Assembly: GCF_004153225.1 (NCBI RefSeq)
Contig: NZ_SEMB01000001.1
Coordinates: forward strand, 170,027 to 234,026
Direction of reading: 5' to 3'
Source of the DNA: Sporolactobacillus sp. THM7-7
GTDB lineage: Bacteria > Bacillota > Bacilli > Bacillales > Sporolactobacillaceae
Length of the DNA stretch: 64,000 nucleotides
The notes under the pieces are model-generated. The model was not told where the DNA came from, searched no databases, and saw nothing but the letters and a program-made list of their open reading frames with translations. Below are positions 1 through 15,990 of the stretch, piece after piece (the stretch's first letter is position 1; the number at the start of each line of letters is the position of its first letter). The position numbers and the translations under genes are program-made.

Positions 1-10
1 ATATGCTGAA

Positions 11-50
11 TTCTAAAGAAAAAGGCACCGCGGCTTTTCGCGGTGCCTTT
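11..50 (-). terminator. pyr operon terminator
   Basis: A 12-bp inverted repeat (AAAGGCACCGCG and its complement, 21-50) is followed on the minus strand by a T-rich run. It lies 52 bp past the pyrE stop and closes the pyr operon. The structure is seen directly; its function is inferred. Confidence 0.85.
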
Positions 51-102
51 AATCGCTTTTTAAAACCACCCTGCGTTTGGGATGGCCTTTTATAAGCCGT
101 AT

Positions 103-739
103 TTATGATTTCGTTTTCCGCCAGTCTTCTGAGGTCGGGTCGGCGTACCATTTTTTCAGCTGCTCCAGCTGAGTGCCGCTGATTACGCCTTTTTCGACGG
201 CCAGGTGAATCAGTGTCTCAAACCCGGTCAGAGTGGCGAGAGGTTTTCCAGATTCCTCAAAATTTTTCTCGGCCTGGGGAAGCTGGTATGTAAAGATGGC
301 CGCGACGCCAAGCACGGAAGCCCCGGCTTCCTCTTCCAGAGCGCGGACGGCTTTAAGGACGCTTCCCCCGGTTGAAATCAGATCATCGATCACCACGACT
401 TTCTGCCCCGGTTTCACAATCCCTTCAATCTGTTTTTTTCGTCCGTGGGATTTCGCCGATGAACGGACATAGGCCATTGGCAGGTGCATCGCCTCTGCGA
501 TCCATGCCGCGTGCGGGATGCCGGCGGTTGCGGTTCCGGCAATGACTTCGGCATCGGGGTAGTTGTTTTTGATCAACCCGACAAAAGCGTGAATGACGTC
601 TTTACGTACCTCTGGATAGGCCAGAATCAGCCGATTGTCGCAGTAAACCGGTGACTGGATGCCCGAGGCCCAGGTAAAGGGATCATCCGGACTCAGGACA
701 ACTGCGTGAATATTCAATAGATGTTCGGCGATTTTTTTT

Positions 740-753
<14 letters not shown>
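103..753 (-). CDS. pyrE: Orotate phosphoribosyltransferase
   Basis: Transfers phosphoribose from PRPP to orotate, giving OMP, the fifth step of UMP synthesis. The 216-residue protein carries the type I phosphoribosyltransferase PRPP loop [13 protein letters not shown] near residues 118-130 and the flexible loop [11 protein letters not shown] before it. The start is the ATG at 753, preceded by GGAGG at a good distance; the longer reading frame to 891 runs through pyrF and is not needed. It overlaps the end of pyrF by 14 bp and is the last gene of the operon, so it depends on the upstream PyrR attenuators for expression. Confidence 0.96.
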
Positions 754-3133
<2,380 letters not shown>

Positions 3134-3137
<4 letters not shown>

Positions 3138-6100
3138 TGGCCGACACGCACTTTCTGTCTGGATGCATTCAGATGGTCTTCCATCTGCGGCATGCTCTCG
3201 GTCCGGAACGCTAGAGATTCAAGTACTGTCAGCAAAGCTTCCGTTGTGTCGAGTGAGGTGAGACAGACGACCCCGTTCTCGACGGATTCTCTGCGGATCC
3301 GGAAGCCGTCTCTTGCCGGCCGCTGCCCTTTTGTCAAAGTGTTGACGACAAACTGGGCGCCGCCGTGGCGGATCAGGTCGAGCAGATTAGGCGCCTCGCC
3401 GCCGATTTTGTTCACCTTGGTTACCGGCAGACGGCTTTCGGCAATCATTTTCGCCGTCCCCTCGGTCGCGAGAATGTTATACCCAATCTCATAGAAACGT
3501 CTGACAAGCGCCATCGCTTCTTCCTTATCCTGATCGGCGATGGTAAAGAGTACCGATCCGTGGGCGGGGATCGTCATGCCGCTCGCGAGCAATCCTTTAT
3601 AGAGCGCCTTTTCCAGGGTCACATCCTGCCCCATCACTTCGCCGGTCGATTTCATCTCCGGTCCAAGCGTGACGTCGACGCGGCGCAGCTTGGCGAACGA
3701 GAAGACCGGCACTTTGACATAGACGCCTTTTTCCGGTTCCGTGTGAATGCCCGTCGGATAGCCCAAGTTCGCCAGTTTTTCGCCGAGAATAAGCCGAGTC
3801 GCGACTTTCGCCATCGGCACGCCGGTGATTTTGCTCAGGAACGGCACCGTCCGGCTCGCGCGCGGATTGACTTCGATGACGTAGACATGGTCCTCATGAA
3901 TGACATACTGGATGTTCAGCAAGCCGACCACATGCAGTCCCTTCGCGATTTTGATCGCGATATCGACAATTTCGCGCTTTACTTTCTCGCTCAGCGTCTG
4001 AGTGGGATAGACGGCGATCGAGTCTCCGGAGTGAACGCCGGCTCTCTCGATGTGCTCCATAATCCCAGGAATATAGACATCCGTTCCATCGGAGAGGGCA
4101 TCGAGTTCGATCTCCGTTCCGACGAGGTAACGGTCAATCAGCACCGGGTGCTCCGGATTAATTTTCACGGCATTTTTCATATAACGTATAAGCGCTTCTT
4201 CATGATAAACGATCTCCATCGCCCGGCCGCCGAGTACGTACGACGGACGGACGAGCACCGGATAGCCGAGCCTGCCGGCAATTTGACGCGCTTCCTCGAT
4301 GGAAAAGGCGGTAGCGCCTTCCGGACGGTCGACGTGCAGCTTGAGAAGCAGCTGTTCAAAGCGGTCGCGGTCTTCCGCCTGATCCATGGCGTCAAGCGAC
4401 GTGCCGAGAATTTTCACCCCGTGGGCGGCGAGGCCGGCGGCGAGGTTAATCGAGGTTTGCCCGCCAAACTGAACGACCACGCCCTTCGGCTTCTCCAGTT
4501 CGATAACGTGCAACACATCTTCAAGCGTCAGCGGTTCGACATACAGTTTATCTGAAACACTGAAGTCGGTCGATACCGTTTCCGGATTGTTATTAATCAT
4601 GATGGCTTCATAGCCTTGCTGTTTGATCGCCCACACCGCATGCACTGTCGCGTAATCGAATTCGACGCCTTGACCGATCCGGATCGGTCCGGATCCGATG
4701 ACAACCACGCTGTCTTTGTTCGACACGGCCGATTCGTTTTCCTCTTCATATGTGCTGTAATAGTAAGGCGTCTCTGAAGCGAACTCCCCGGCGCACGTAT
4801 CGACCATTTTATAAACCGGGTGAATGCCCCGGGATTTGCGCCATTCAGCGACCGCTTCGGCACTCATCTTCCAGCATGCGCCGACCGCCTCATCGGAAAA
4901 ACCGCGCTTCTTCGCCTGGAGCAGTACGTCCTGATCCTGAGGATGCGCCTTCAGACGCTCTTCCATCGTAACAATAGCCGCGATCTTACTCAGGAAAAAG
5001 CGGTCGATTTTCGTGATCCGCCATATGTCTTCTACATCAGAGCCGCGGCGCAGCGCTTCGGCGATGAAGAAGAGCCGGCAGTCATCCTGTTTTCCGATAC
5101 TTTCCGACAGCTCTTCGATCGTCTTTTCCGCCGCTTCTTTCAACGTCAGGTGCGCCGTTCCGGTCTCAAGCGAGCGTACCGCCTTAAGCAGCGATTCTTC
5201 GAACGTTCGGCCAAGCGCCAGCACTTCGCCAGTTGCCTTCATTTGCGTCCCAAGTGTCCGTTTGGCATCGTCGAACTTGTCAAAAGGCCAGCGCGGAATC
5301 TTCGTTACGACATAGTCGAGCGTCGGTTCGAAGCTCGCATACGTCGTCCCCGTTACTGCATTTTTAATCTCATCCAGTCTGAAGCCGACGGCGATCTTAG
5401 CGGCGACTTTGGCGATCGGATAGCCGGTTGCCTTCGATGCCAGCGCCGAAGAACGGCTGACACGGGGATTGACTTCGATGATATAGTACCGATCGCTGTA
5501 GGGATCGAGCGCCAGCTGCACGTTGCAGCCGCCCTCGATTTTCAGCGCACGGACGATCCGCAGGGAAGCGCTGCGCAGGCGCTGCAGATCACGATCGCTC
5601 AGCGTCTGGCAAGGCGCGGTGACAATGGAGTCGCCGGTGTGAATGCCGACGGGATCGATGTTTTCCATATGGCAGACGGCAATCGCGCCGTCGTTGTGAT
5701 CGCGCATGACTTCGAATTCGATTTCTTTGAAACCGGCGATACTTTTTTCAATCAGGACCTGATGCACCGGACTCAGTTTCAGGCCGTTTTCCGCAATGGT
5801 GTCCAATTCTTCCTCCGTCTCGGCGATGCCTCCGCCCGTTCCGCCTAATGTATAAGCGGGACGGATAATAACCGGGAGATGGACTTTCCGGGCAAAAGCC
5901 CTTGCCTCTTCGAGATTGGTCACCGTTTCACTCGCCGGAACCGGTTCGCCAAGTTCAATCATCAGTTCACGGAATTTCTCCCGATCCTCGGCCTGTTCAA
6001 TACTCTCGAGATTGGTACCGAGCAGCTGGACGTTCAGCTCATCGAGAATACCCGACTGATGGAGCTGGACGGCGAGATTCAATCCCGTCTGGCCGCCAAG

Positions 6101-6367
6101 CGTGGCAAGCAGGCCGTTCGGTCGCTCTTTGCGAATAATTTTGCTGACAAAGTCGACCGTCAGCGGTTCGATATAAACACGGTCGGCAATATCCGTATCC
6201 GTCATGATCGTCGCCGGGTTCGAGTTAACAAGAACGACTTCATAGCCTTCTTCTTTAAGCGACTGGCAGGCCTGGGTGCCGGAATAATCGAATTCCGCCG
6301 CCTGTCCGATTATGATCGGGCCGGAACCGATTACCATGATTTTCTTTATGTCTGTACGCTTAGGCAA
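3134..6367 (-). CDS. pyrAB: Carbamoyl-phosphate synthase, large subunit (pyrimidine-specific)
   Basis: Makes carbamoyl phosphate from bicarbonate, ATP and ammonia channelled from PyrAA. About 1077 residues hold two homologous ATP-grasp halves, each with the VIGSGP..IGQ..EFDY signature, and a C-terminal MGS-like allosteric domain. I place the start at the TTG at 6367: it follows GAGGG by eight bases and gives MPKRTDIKK, like the B. subtilis protein as I recall it; an in-frame ATG at 6397 would add ten residues inside pyrAA. The TTG overlaps the pyrAA stop by 8 bp, suggesting coupling. Confidence 0.96.
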
Positions 6368-7447
6368 GACGGACACCCTCTTTCTTATTTTCAGCAATCA
6401 TTTTTAAAAAGTCATCAAAAAGGCTCCGGCTGTCGTCCGGTCCTGGAGAGGCTTCCGGATGATATTGAACGCTGAACGCTGGATATTTTGTATGGCGCAG
6501 CCCTTCGATCGTCCCATCGTTAATCGCCAGCTGCGTCATCTCTAATTGGGTATTCTCCAGTGATTTTTTTTCCACGGTGTAGCCGTGGTTCTGGGAGGTA
6601 ATCATGAATTTCCCAGTCTTCAAGTCCTTAACCGGGTGATTGGCACCACGATGGCCGAAGCGCATTTTGACGGTGTTGGCGCCGGCAGCCAGGGCAAAGA
6701 GCTGATGACCGAGGCAGATCCCGAAGAGCGGGACTTTGCCGAGAATCTCCCGCACCGTATCGACAGCTTCTGGAACGCTCTTCGGATCGCCGGGTCCGTT
6801 GCTCAAGAGAACGCCATCGGGATGAAATTTCATCATTTCCGTAGCTGATGTGTTGTACGGAACAATGACGACGTCGCAGCCATGCCTGATGCATTCGCGA
6901 AGAATGCCCTGTTTGGCGCCGAAATCGACGAGTACGATACGCGGTCCGGCCCCGGGCGTTACATAAGCGGCATTCGTCGAGACGTGGCTGATCTGATCGA
7001 TCGGCAGCGGCCATTTTTTCAATTCCTCAGCCACCTGCCCGGCGTTTCGATCCGCCGGCACAATTTTTCCCCGCAGCGTCCCGTACTCACGGATGATCCG
7101 CGTCAGCCGCCTCGTGTCGATGCCTGCTATGGCCGGAACGTCGTACTCGGCGAGCCACTCGTTCAATGTTTTATCTTTCTGCCAGTGCGAAGGGGTCTCC
7201 GAGACTTCTTTGACAATTAGTCCGGAAATACTGGGGCGGCCTGATTCATTGTCCGAACGGTTAATCCCGTAGTTTCCGATTAACGGGTAGGTCAAAGTCA
7301 CGATCTGGCCGAAGTAAGACGGATCGGTGAGAATCTCCTGATAGCCCGTCATGCCTGTGTTAAATACAACTTCTCCCTTTGTCTCACGGTCACTGCCGAA
7401 TCCTGTTCCGATGAACGTTTCTCCGTTTTCCAGTACAAGCTGTTTTT

Positions 7448-7451
<4 letters not shown>
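6360..7451 (-). CDS. pyrAA: Carbamoyl-phosphate synthase, small (glutaminase) subunit
   Basis: Hydrolyses glutamine and feeds ammonia to PyrAB. The 363-residue protein has an N-terminal CPSase small-chain domain ([11 protein letters not shown]-type segment near residue 30) and a class I glutaminase domain with nucleophile C246 in FGICLGHQ and the H331/E333 pair in [10 protein letters not shown]. The start is a TTG at 7451 whose last bases form a TTGA overlap with the pyrC stop; AGGGAG lies upstream. The pyr-operon position marks it as the pyrimidine-specific form, distinct from an arginine-linked CPS. Confidence 0.96.
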
Positions 7452-9638
<2,187 letters not shown>

Positions 9639-9658
9639 TCATGCCTCCTCTTAAGATT

Positions 9659-9751
9659 AAAAAAACCTCTTTGCCAGAAAATCTGACAAAGAGGTTGTGC
9701 GCAAAAAACCTGATGATCCCGCTGCATGTGCTCCTTATCAGCCTCTCTGGA
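9659..9751 (-). promoter_or_regulatory. PyrR-dependent attenuator between pyrR and pyrB
   Basis: On the minus strand the PyrR-binding loop TCCAGAGAGGCT (9740-9751) precedes a strong terminator: a 10-bp stem AACCTCTTTG with its complement (9664-9695) followed by seven T. The AGAGG of the binding loop can pair with CCTCT of the terminator stem, giving the antiterminator. UMP-bound PyrR should favour termination before pyrB. The sequence is seen; the mechanism is known from the family. Confidence 0.9.
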
Positions 9752-9783
9752 CTGTCCTTAAAAGATGCTTTGCTTGCTGGTTT

Positions 9784-10512
<729 letters not shown>

Positions 10513-10592
10513 TCACGTAAAAAAGAGCCCTGTTTTTCGTCATTAAAAAACGTAAAATTTTCAGAAGATAATAACAAAGAATGAGCAGCATC

Positions 10593-10698
10593 GAATAATC
10601 AGCACGGAACTGTCGCATATGAGGCTGAAACTAACGGGCATAAACTCGAAACTAACGAATATGAGCCCTGAACTGTCGAATGCGCACGCCGATTATCA
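10593..10698. repeat. Decayed 21-bp direct-repeat array
   Basis: Four to five consecutive units of 21-22 bp in the rluD-pyrR gap, for example GAATATGAGCCCTGAACTGT at 10657 and GCATATGAGGCTGAAACTAA at 10615. The unit at 10657 matches 18 of 21 positions of a unit in the large array at 36971-37705. Together with the pyr promoter and leader, this accounts for the gene-free stretch 10348-10752. Confidence 0.7.
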
Positions 10699-10752
10699 GA
10701 ACGATGCCGCTGGCTGCGTTCAAGACTGGCCGATCGTCACATTTTTCTTCAG

Positions 10753-11670
10753 TTAAAAAGCGCCGGTGCGCAGTTTCGCCAGGATCCGCGCAAAGTCGTC
10801 AGGCGGAGGTGCCTGAAAGTGCATGAACTCGCGTGTCACCGGATGTGTAAATCCGAGCTCGGCTGCGTGAAGCGCCTGCCCCTCAATCGGCAGCGTTTTT
10901 TTCGGGCCGTATTTCGGATCGCCGGCGAGCGGATGACCGATATAAGCCATATGGACCCGGATCTGATGCGTCCGCCCAGTCTCGAGTCTGCAGGACAGAT
11001 ACGTATAGTGTCGAAAACGTTCCAGCACTTTGAAATGCGTCACCGCCCTCTTTCCGTTCCGGTCGGTGACCGCCATTTTCTTTCGATCCGCCGTACTGCG
11101 GCCGATCGGGGCATCGATCGTTCCCTTATCGTCAGGCAGCCGTCCGTGAACAATGGCCAAGTATAGACGGCGGGTCGTTTTATCTTTCAGCTGTTCAGCT
11201 AGAGACCGATGCGCTTCGTCGGTTTTTGCCACCATGAGCAGGCCTGATGTGTCTTTATCAATCCGGTGAACAATACCCGGACGGAGGACACCGTTAATTC
11301 CTGACAAATCATGGCAGTGATAAAGTAGAGCGTTGACGAGTGTACCGGTCAGGTGCCCGGGCGCGGGATGCACAACCATCCCTCTCGGTTTATTGACAAC
11401 GATAACGGAACCGTCTTCGTAGGCGATATCAAGCGGCAGATTTTCCGGCTGCACATGAAGCGGTTCCGCCTCCGGTACTTGAATTCGGATTTCCTCCCCA
11501 GCCCTGATCCGGTAATTCGCCTTGACTTTCGCCCCGTTGATCCGTACATGACCTTCCTTTATCAGCTGCTGTAAACGGGAGCGGGATTCGCAGCGGAGCC
11601 GTTCGGCAGCCCATTTGTCAATACGCTTTCCCTCATCGGAGCCCGTGGCGATTATTTTCAGATCTGTCAC
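10753..11670 (-). CDS. RluA/RluD-family 23S rRNA pseudouridine synthase
   Basis: Isomerises uridine to pseudouridine in structured RNA, probably 23S rRNA. The 305-residue protein has an N-terminal S4 RNA-binding domain (about 16-75) and an RluA-type catalytic domain with the HRIDKDTSG motif, where D138 is the expected catalytic aspartate. The GTG start at 11670 follows AAAGGAG and lies 3 bp after lspA, the same pairing as B. subtilis lspA-ylyB. The exact target site is not deducible from sequence. Confidence 0.92.
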   Translation of the reverse strand: MTDLKIIATGSDEGKRIDKWAAERLRCESRSRLQQLIKEGHVRINGAKVKANYRIRAGEEIRIQVPEAEPLHVQPENLPLDIAYEDGSVIVVNKPRGMVVHPAPGHLTGTLVNALLYHCHDLSGINGVLRPGIVHRIDKDTSGLLMVAKTDEAHRSLAEQLKDKTTRRLYLAIVHGRLPDDKGTIDAPIGRSTADRKKMAVTDRNGKRAVTHFKVLERFRHYTYLSCRLETGRTHQIRVHMAYIGHPLAGDPKYGPKKTLPIEGQALHAAELGFTHPVTREFMHFQAPPPDDFARILAKLRTGAF

Positions 11671-11673
11671 CTT

Positions 11674-12129
11674 TTATGACTCCTTTCTGCCATCTTTGAT
11701 CAAATAAATGATCATCAGCCCGACACCAATAAAGAGGGATGAATCGGCCAGATTAAATACCGGATAGCTGTAACGAAAAAGAAACACGTGAATGAAGTCG
11801 ACGACCTCTCCTCTGAACAGCCGATCGATGAAATTGCCGAGTGTTCCGCCGATAATAAAGGCGAGCGACGTGCCGAGCAGCGGCTGTTTTCTCCCCGCTT
11901 TCTGCATATAATAAATCACAATCACGAGGACGATGACTGTGACGATAAAGAAAAAAGCGAACTGCCCCTCTAAAATGCTCCAAGCCGCGCCTGTGTTGCG
12001 CAGCGAAGTGATGTAAAAGAAACGGGGAAGAATCGGGATGCTCTCTCCCACGTTCATATTCTGAACGACCAGCCATTTTGAGGCCTGATCTAATAAAAGG
12101 ATAATGAATGCCAGTGCGTAATAAATCAA
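11674..12129 (-). CDS. lspA: Lipoprotein signal peptidase II
   Basis: Integral membrane aspartyl protease that cleaves signal peptides of diacylated prolipoproteins. The 151-residue protein shows four hydrophobic segments and both catalytic aspartates, in GNFIDR (D102) and FNLADS (D129). The TTG start at 12129 follows GGAGGA. It is followed closely by the rluD-type gene, indicating cotranscription. Confidence 0.96.
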   Translation of the reverse strand: MIYYALAFIILLLDQASKWLVVQNMNVGESIPILPRFFYITSLRNTGAAWSILEGQFAFFFIVTVIVLVIVIYYMQKAGRKQPLLGTSLAFIIGGTLGNFIDRLFRGEVVDFIHVFLFRYSYPVFNLADSSLFIGVGLMIIYLIKDGRKES

Positions 12130-12272
12130 AGGGACTCCTCCAAGCTTTTCCTATGTAAAATCGTTCCTTCTGCATTTTAACATATAAAATCCTTTCCCGG
12201 CATCTCTAAGCTGGATAGTCGCATACAACACCCCTATAAAGGAAAAAGTTGGAAAAAAGTTGCTTTATGTAT

Positions 12273-12295
12273 GGCAGCGGGTGATTCCCGCTGCC
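12273..12295. other. Perfect hairpin after ylyA
   Basis: A 9-bp perfect stem, GGCAGCGGG with its complement and loop TGATT, begins 4 bp beyond the ylyA stop. No T-run follows directly on the minus strand, so it may be a weak terminator or an mRNA 3'-end stabiliser. Confidence 0.5.
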
Positions 12296-12299
12296 AGGC

Positions 12300-12974
12300 T
12301 TACCGCTCGACCGGATCAATTTCATCCATGGCGTTCGTCCAATGATCGTAATGCTGATTTCTTAAGAATCGGACATAATCATCGCCTTCATATCCGTCAA
12401 TATCCGTTGCCGCTATCGCCTCAATTTCCTCTACAAAGCCGAGCCCTTCTTCATGATCACTGAACGGCGTATCCTCATAAATCATTTTCTGGTCGTTATA
12501 AAGTGAAACAAGATCGAAGGCGTTTGTCTCATCGAATCCGCTGTCGTCAAAGCCCGGGAATCCATCAGAATCCTCAATGACAGATTCTTCCACCGGCCGC
12601 TGTGTAAAACTGTGTTTCGGTGCTGCTTGGTCAACATTGGTCCTTGCTGTCGGAATTGCTTTAAGACGCGCGCGCGGAATTTTTTTGCCCGTTTTTTCAT
12701 CGATTCCGTATGTGCCCTTCTCCATTTTCTCCAGCGCGTCATCGATGTCGTTCAACTCGTCGCGCATTCGTTTCTGAAAAGCAAGATCCTTTTCTCTTTC
12801 GTACAGCTGTGTCGCCGACTCGGCCGGGTGATTGTCATAAGCGGATAATTCCCCGGCCGCAATGTCGGAGACCGATCCCAATTCTCTGGCAAATTCAATA
12901 TCTTCCTGCAGTTTCTTTTCCAGCGCTTCTTTTCGCTGGATCAGCCGCTTCCTGATCCGTCGATGACGAAACAA
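12300..12974 (-). CDS. ylyA: YlyA/YteA-type DksA/TraR-like sporulation-associated regulator
   Basis: Acidic, coiled-coil protein of about 224 residues, matching B. subtilis ylyA by position between ileS and lspA and by the YteA-family segments AYDNHPAESATQLYEREKD and EKGTYGIDEKTGK. In the family this region resembles the DksA zinc finger that acts on RNA polymerase; here no cysteine pairs remain, the usual Cys after GTYGI being Asp. I prefer the TTG at 12974: it follows GGGGGG by five bases, whereas the GTG at 13001 lies in the ileS terminator hairpin with no ribosome-binding site. The long acidic tail is of unknown role. Confidence 0.8.
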   Translation of the reverse strand: MFRHRRIRKRLIQRKEALEKKLQEDIEFARELGSVSDIAAGELSAYDNHPAESATQLYEREKDLAFQKRMRDELNDIDDALEKMEKGTYGIDEKTGKKIPRARLKAIPTARTNVDQAAPKHSFTQRPVEESVIEDSDGFPGFDDSGFDETNAFDLVSLYNDQKMIYEDTPFSDHEEGLGFVEEIEAIAATDIDGYEGDDYVRFLRNQHYDHWTNAMDEIDPVER

Positions 12975-13036
12975 AAAATCCCCCCCTTTTTCCGCGCACA
13001 CGCTTAGTGTGGGATAAAGGAGGGGATTTAACCTGC
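12975..13036 (-). terminator. ileS terminator overlapping the ylyA ribosome-binding site
   Basis: A long hairpin (AAATCCCC..CCTTT arm paired with AAAGG.GGGGATTT, inner stem CACAC/GTGTG) is followed on the minus strand by a T6 run. It lies 80 bp past ileS. The 3' arm contains the G-rich Shine-Dalgarno sequence of ylyA, so folding would both end ileS transcripts and hide that site in read-through RNA. Confidence 0.75.
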
Positions 13037-13115
13037 ATAATGATTACGCTTTTTGGGAATCATTTTCTGCGGAATCTTTCACCATTATTGGTTTTTGAAA
13101 CGTAACTTGCTATGG

Positions 13116-15896
13116 TTAATTATCCAGCCCGACACCTGCATAATCATGTCTTACCGTTTCACAGCACGAAGCGCAGAGCGTCGGATGTTCGGGGTCCTGA
13201 CCGACCGTCGGCAGAATCGCCCAGCAGCGTTCGCATTTTTCCCCTTTCGCATGATCAACGGAAACGGCAGTCAATGCGTAACGGTCCGCCGAATCAGGGA
13301 CGCTGTCTGACACTTTCTTCACCGTGACATGCGAGACGATGAAGAGCTTATCCAGTGCCGGCTGATCTTTCAAAAATTCGGCTTCCGCCGACGGATAAAG
13401 GGTGACGGACGCCTCCAGCGATTTGCCGATCCGTTTCGCGTCGCGCGCTTTTTCAAGTGACTTGAGCACATTATCGCGAATGGCCAGGATTGTTTTCCAT
13501 TTTTTGGCGAGTTCTCCCGCATCCGGGACGTTTTCCGATTCCGGCATGTCGGTTAATTGGACGTATGCCGCGCTTTCCGCCGCACCCGGAATATACTGCC
13601 AGATTTCTTCGGCCGTGTGCGGGATGATCGGAGAGAGCAGTTTAGTCAGCGCAACAACGTTCCGGTACAGCACAGTCTGGGCCGAGCGGCGGACAAGGCT
13701 CGCTTTCGGCTGAACGTAGAGCGCGTCTTTGGCGATATCCATATAAAACGCACTTAAATCCGTGGCGCAGTAATTTTGCAATGCCTTGTAGACGTACTGA
13801 AACTGGTAATTTTGATAATCCTCGATACACGTTTTTACGCATTGATTCAGTTTAATCAGCATAAACCGTTCCAGTTCCGGCATATCTTTTACGGGAACGG
13901 CATCTTCTTTCGGATTGAAGTCGTTCAAATTGCCGAGCATAAATCGAATGGTATTACGGATCTTGCGGTAAACTTCGGCGACCTGTGCGAGAATTTCATG
14001 GGAAACACGCGCATCCGCCTGGTAATCAACGGAAGCGACCCAGAGCCGAATGATATCGGCGCCGAATTGCTTCGTCACTTTCATCGGATCGATCACGTTG
14101 CCAACGGATTTGCTCATTTTATTTCCTTTTCCGTCCAGGGTGAATCCGTGGCTGAGTACCTGCCTGTACGGCGCGTGCCCGGTTACGGCGACCGCTGTGG
14201 ACAGCGAAGAGTTGAACCAGCCGCGGTACTGGTCGGAGCCTTCCAAGTACATATCCGCCGGCCTTCTCAGCTCCGGCCGTGTCGTCAGGACGCCCTGATG
14301 CGAAGAGCCGGAATCGAACCATACATCCATAATGTCCGTTTCTTTTTTAAATACGCCATTCGGGCTGTGTTCCGAAGTGAACCCTTCCGGCAGGAGGTCC
14401 TTTGCATCCCACTGAAACCAAATGTTGGAGCCGTGCTTGCGAAACAGTTCGGCAATATGATGAATCGTCTCATCCGTAATGATTGCCGTCCCGTCTTCGC
14501 CGTAAAACACAGGAATCGGCACACCCCAGGCGCGCTGGCGCGAGATACACCAGTCTTCGCGGTCTTTAATCATATTGGTCATTCGAACATCGCCCCATAA
14601 CGGGATCCATCTGACTTCATGAATCGCTTTAAGAATATCCTCTCTGAAGTCTTTGATCGAAGCAAACCACTGACTCGTCGCCCGCCAGATCACTGGTTTC
14701 TTGGTCCGCCAGTCATGTGGATACGAGTGGGTGAATGTGCCGGCCTTCAGCAACGCGTTCACGTCTTTGAGCTTCTCAATAACGGGTTCATTGGCTTTCT
14801 CATAAAATAATCCCTCAAAACCCGGTGCTTCTTCGGTCAGGCAGCCCCGGTCGTCAACGGGGCAAAGAATGTCCAGCCCGTACCGTTTGCCCGCGTAAAA
14901 ATCGTCCGCACCGAAACCCGGCGCCGTATGCACGCAGCCCGTTCCGGCGTCAAGCGTCACATAATCGCCGAGAATCATCAAAGCATCCCGATCATAAAAC
15001 GGATGGCGGCAAACCACGCCTTCGAGATCTTTTCCATTCATCGTCCGCAGCGTCTTCGGCTTCTCCCAGCCAAAGGTTTCGGTCAGTTTCTCGACAAGCT
15101 CAGCCGCCACAACAAATTTTCTGCCGCCGACGGCGACGACACTGTAATCGAACGACGGATTGACGGCCACGGCCAAGTTCGCCGGAATCGTCCAAGGCGT
15201 TGTCGTCCAGATCACGACTTCCTCGTCGCTGTTCAGAACCCCTTTCCCGTCCTCCACGGGGAAGGCAACATAAATAGAGTAAGACTTGACGTCTTTATAT
15301 TCAATTTCCGCTTCGGCCAGTGCGGATTCCGATGACGGAGACCAGTAAACGGTTTTTTTATCTTTATAAATATAGCCTCTTTTCGCCATTTCACCGAAAA
15401 CTTCAATCTGTTCCGCTTCAAATTCTTTATTCAGCGTCAAATAAGGATGATCCCAGTCGGCGCGAACGCCAAGCCGTTTGAACTGCTCCTTCTGATGCTC
15501 CACCTGCCCGAGCGCGTACTCTTTGCACCTCTCACGCAGTTCGGCGACCGACATTTTTTTGCGGTCTATACCCTGCTTTGCCAGCTGCTGCTCAATCGGC
15601 AGGCCGTGCGTATCCCAGCCGGGAACGTAAGGAGTCTGAAACCCGGTCATCGATTTGAACCGGTTAATCATATCTTTCAATACTTTATTTTCCGCATGGC
15701 CGATATGAATGTTGCCGTTCGCGTACGGAGGACCGTCGTGTAAAATAAATGTCGGCTTCCCTTCGTTTTTTTTCAGTGACTGTTCATAGATATGTTCCTG
15801 ATCCCATTTTGCCTGCATCATCGGTTCTTTATTCGGCAGATTGCCGCGCATTTTGAATTTTGTCTTCGGCATAAGCAGCGTTTTTTTATAGTCCAT
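13116..15896 (-). CDS. ileS: Isoleucyl-tRNA synthetase
   Basis: Charges tRNA-Ile and edits misactivated valine. About 926 residues with class I signatures: HIGH at 64-67 within [17 protein letters not shown] in NKMSKSVGN, a central editing domain, and a C-terminal zinc ribbon (CERCW then CASCC). The ATG at 15896 gives [12 protein letters not shown], matching family N-termini, with GGAGG upstream; a TTG at 15914 would put that Shine-Dalgarno sequence inside the gene. Expression is set by the T-box leader. Confidence 0.96.
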   Translation of the reverse strand: MDYKKTLLMPKTKFKMRGNLPNKEPMMQAKWDQEHIYEQSLKKNEGKPTFILHDGPPYANGNIHIGHAENKVLKDMINRFKSMTGFQTPYVPGWDTHGLPIEQQLAKQGIDRKKMSVAELRERCKEYALGQVEHQKEQFKRLGVRADWDHPYLTLNKEFEAEQIEVFGEMAKRGYIYKDKKTVYWSPSSESALAEAEIEYKDVKSYSIYVAFPVEDGKGVLNSDEEVVIWTTTPWTIPANLAVAVNPSFDYSVVAVGGRKFVVAAELVEKLTETFGWEKPKTLRTMNGKDLEGVVCRHPFYDRDALMILGDYVTLDAGTGCVHTAPGFGADDFYAGKRYGLDILCPVDDRGCLTEEAPGFEGLFYEKANEPVIEKLKDVNALLKAGTFTHSYPHDWRTKKPVIWRATSQWFASIKDFREDILKAIHEVRWIPLWGDVRMTNMIKDREDWCISRQRAWGVPIPVFYGEDGTAIITDETIHHIAELFRKHGSNIWFQWDAKDLLPEGFTSEHSPNGVFKKETDIMDVWFDSGSSHQGVLTTRPELRRPADMYLEGSDQYRGWFNSSLSTAVAVTGHAPYRQVLSHGFTLDGKGNKMSKSVGNVIDPMKVTKQFGADIIRLWVASVDYQADARVSHEILAQVAEVYRKIRNTIRFMLGNLNDFNPKEDAVPVKDMPELERFMLIKLNQCVKTCIEDYQNYQFQYVYKALQNYCATDLSAFYMDIAKDALYVQPKASLVRRSAQTVLYRNVVALTKLLSPIIPHTAEEIWQYIPGAAESAAYVQLTDMPESENVPDAGELAKKWKTILAIRDNVLKSLEKARDAKRIGKSLEASVTLYPSAEAEFLKDQPALDKLFIVSHVTVKKVSDSVPDSADRYALTAVSVDHAKGEKCERCWAILPTVGQDPEHPTLCASCCETVRHDYAGVGLDN

Positions 15897-15990
15897 CGAT
15901 TGATACGCCTCCAAATGTCTATTAAAGTCCGTTCAAAAAGTACAAAGCGGGACGGTCCGTACCTCACGTACCTCTCGAACGCCTGAATAT

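Noticed and set aside
3365-4555. Long plus-strand frames opposite pyrAB (396 and 342 residues) and similar antisense frames elsewhere
   Set aside because: They are shadows of GC-biased coding on the other strand, lacking ribosome-binding sites and family similarity.
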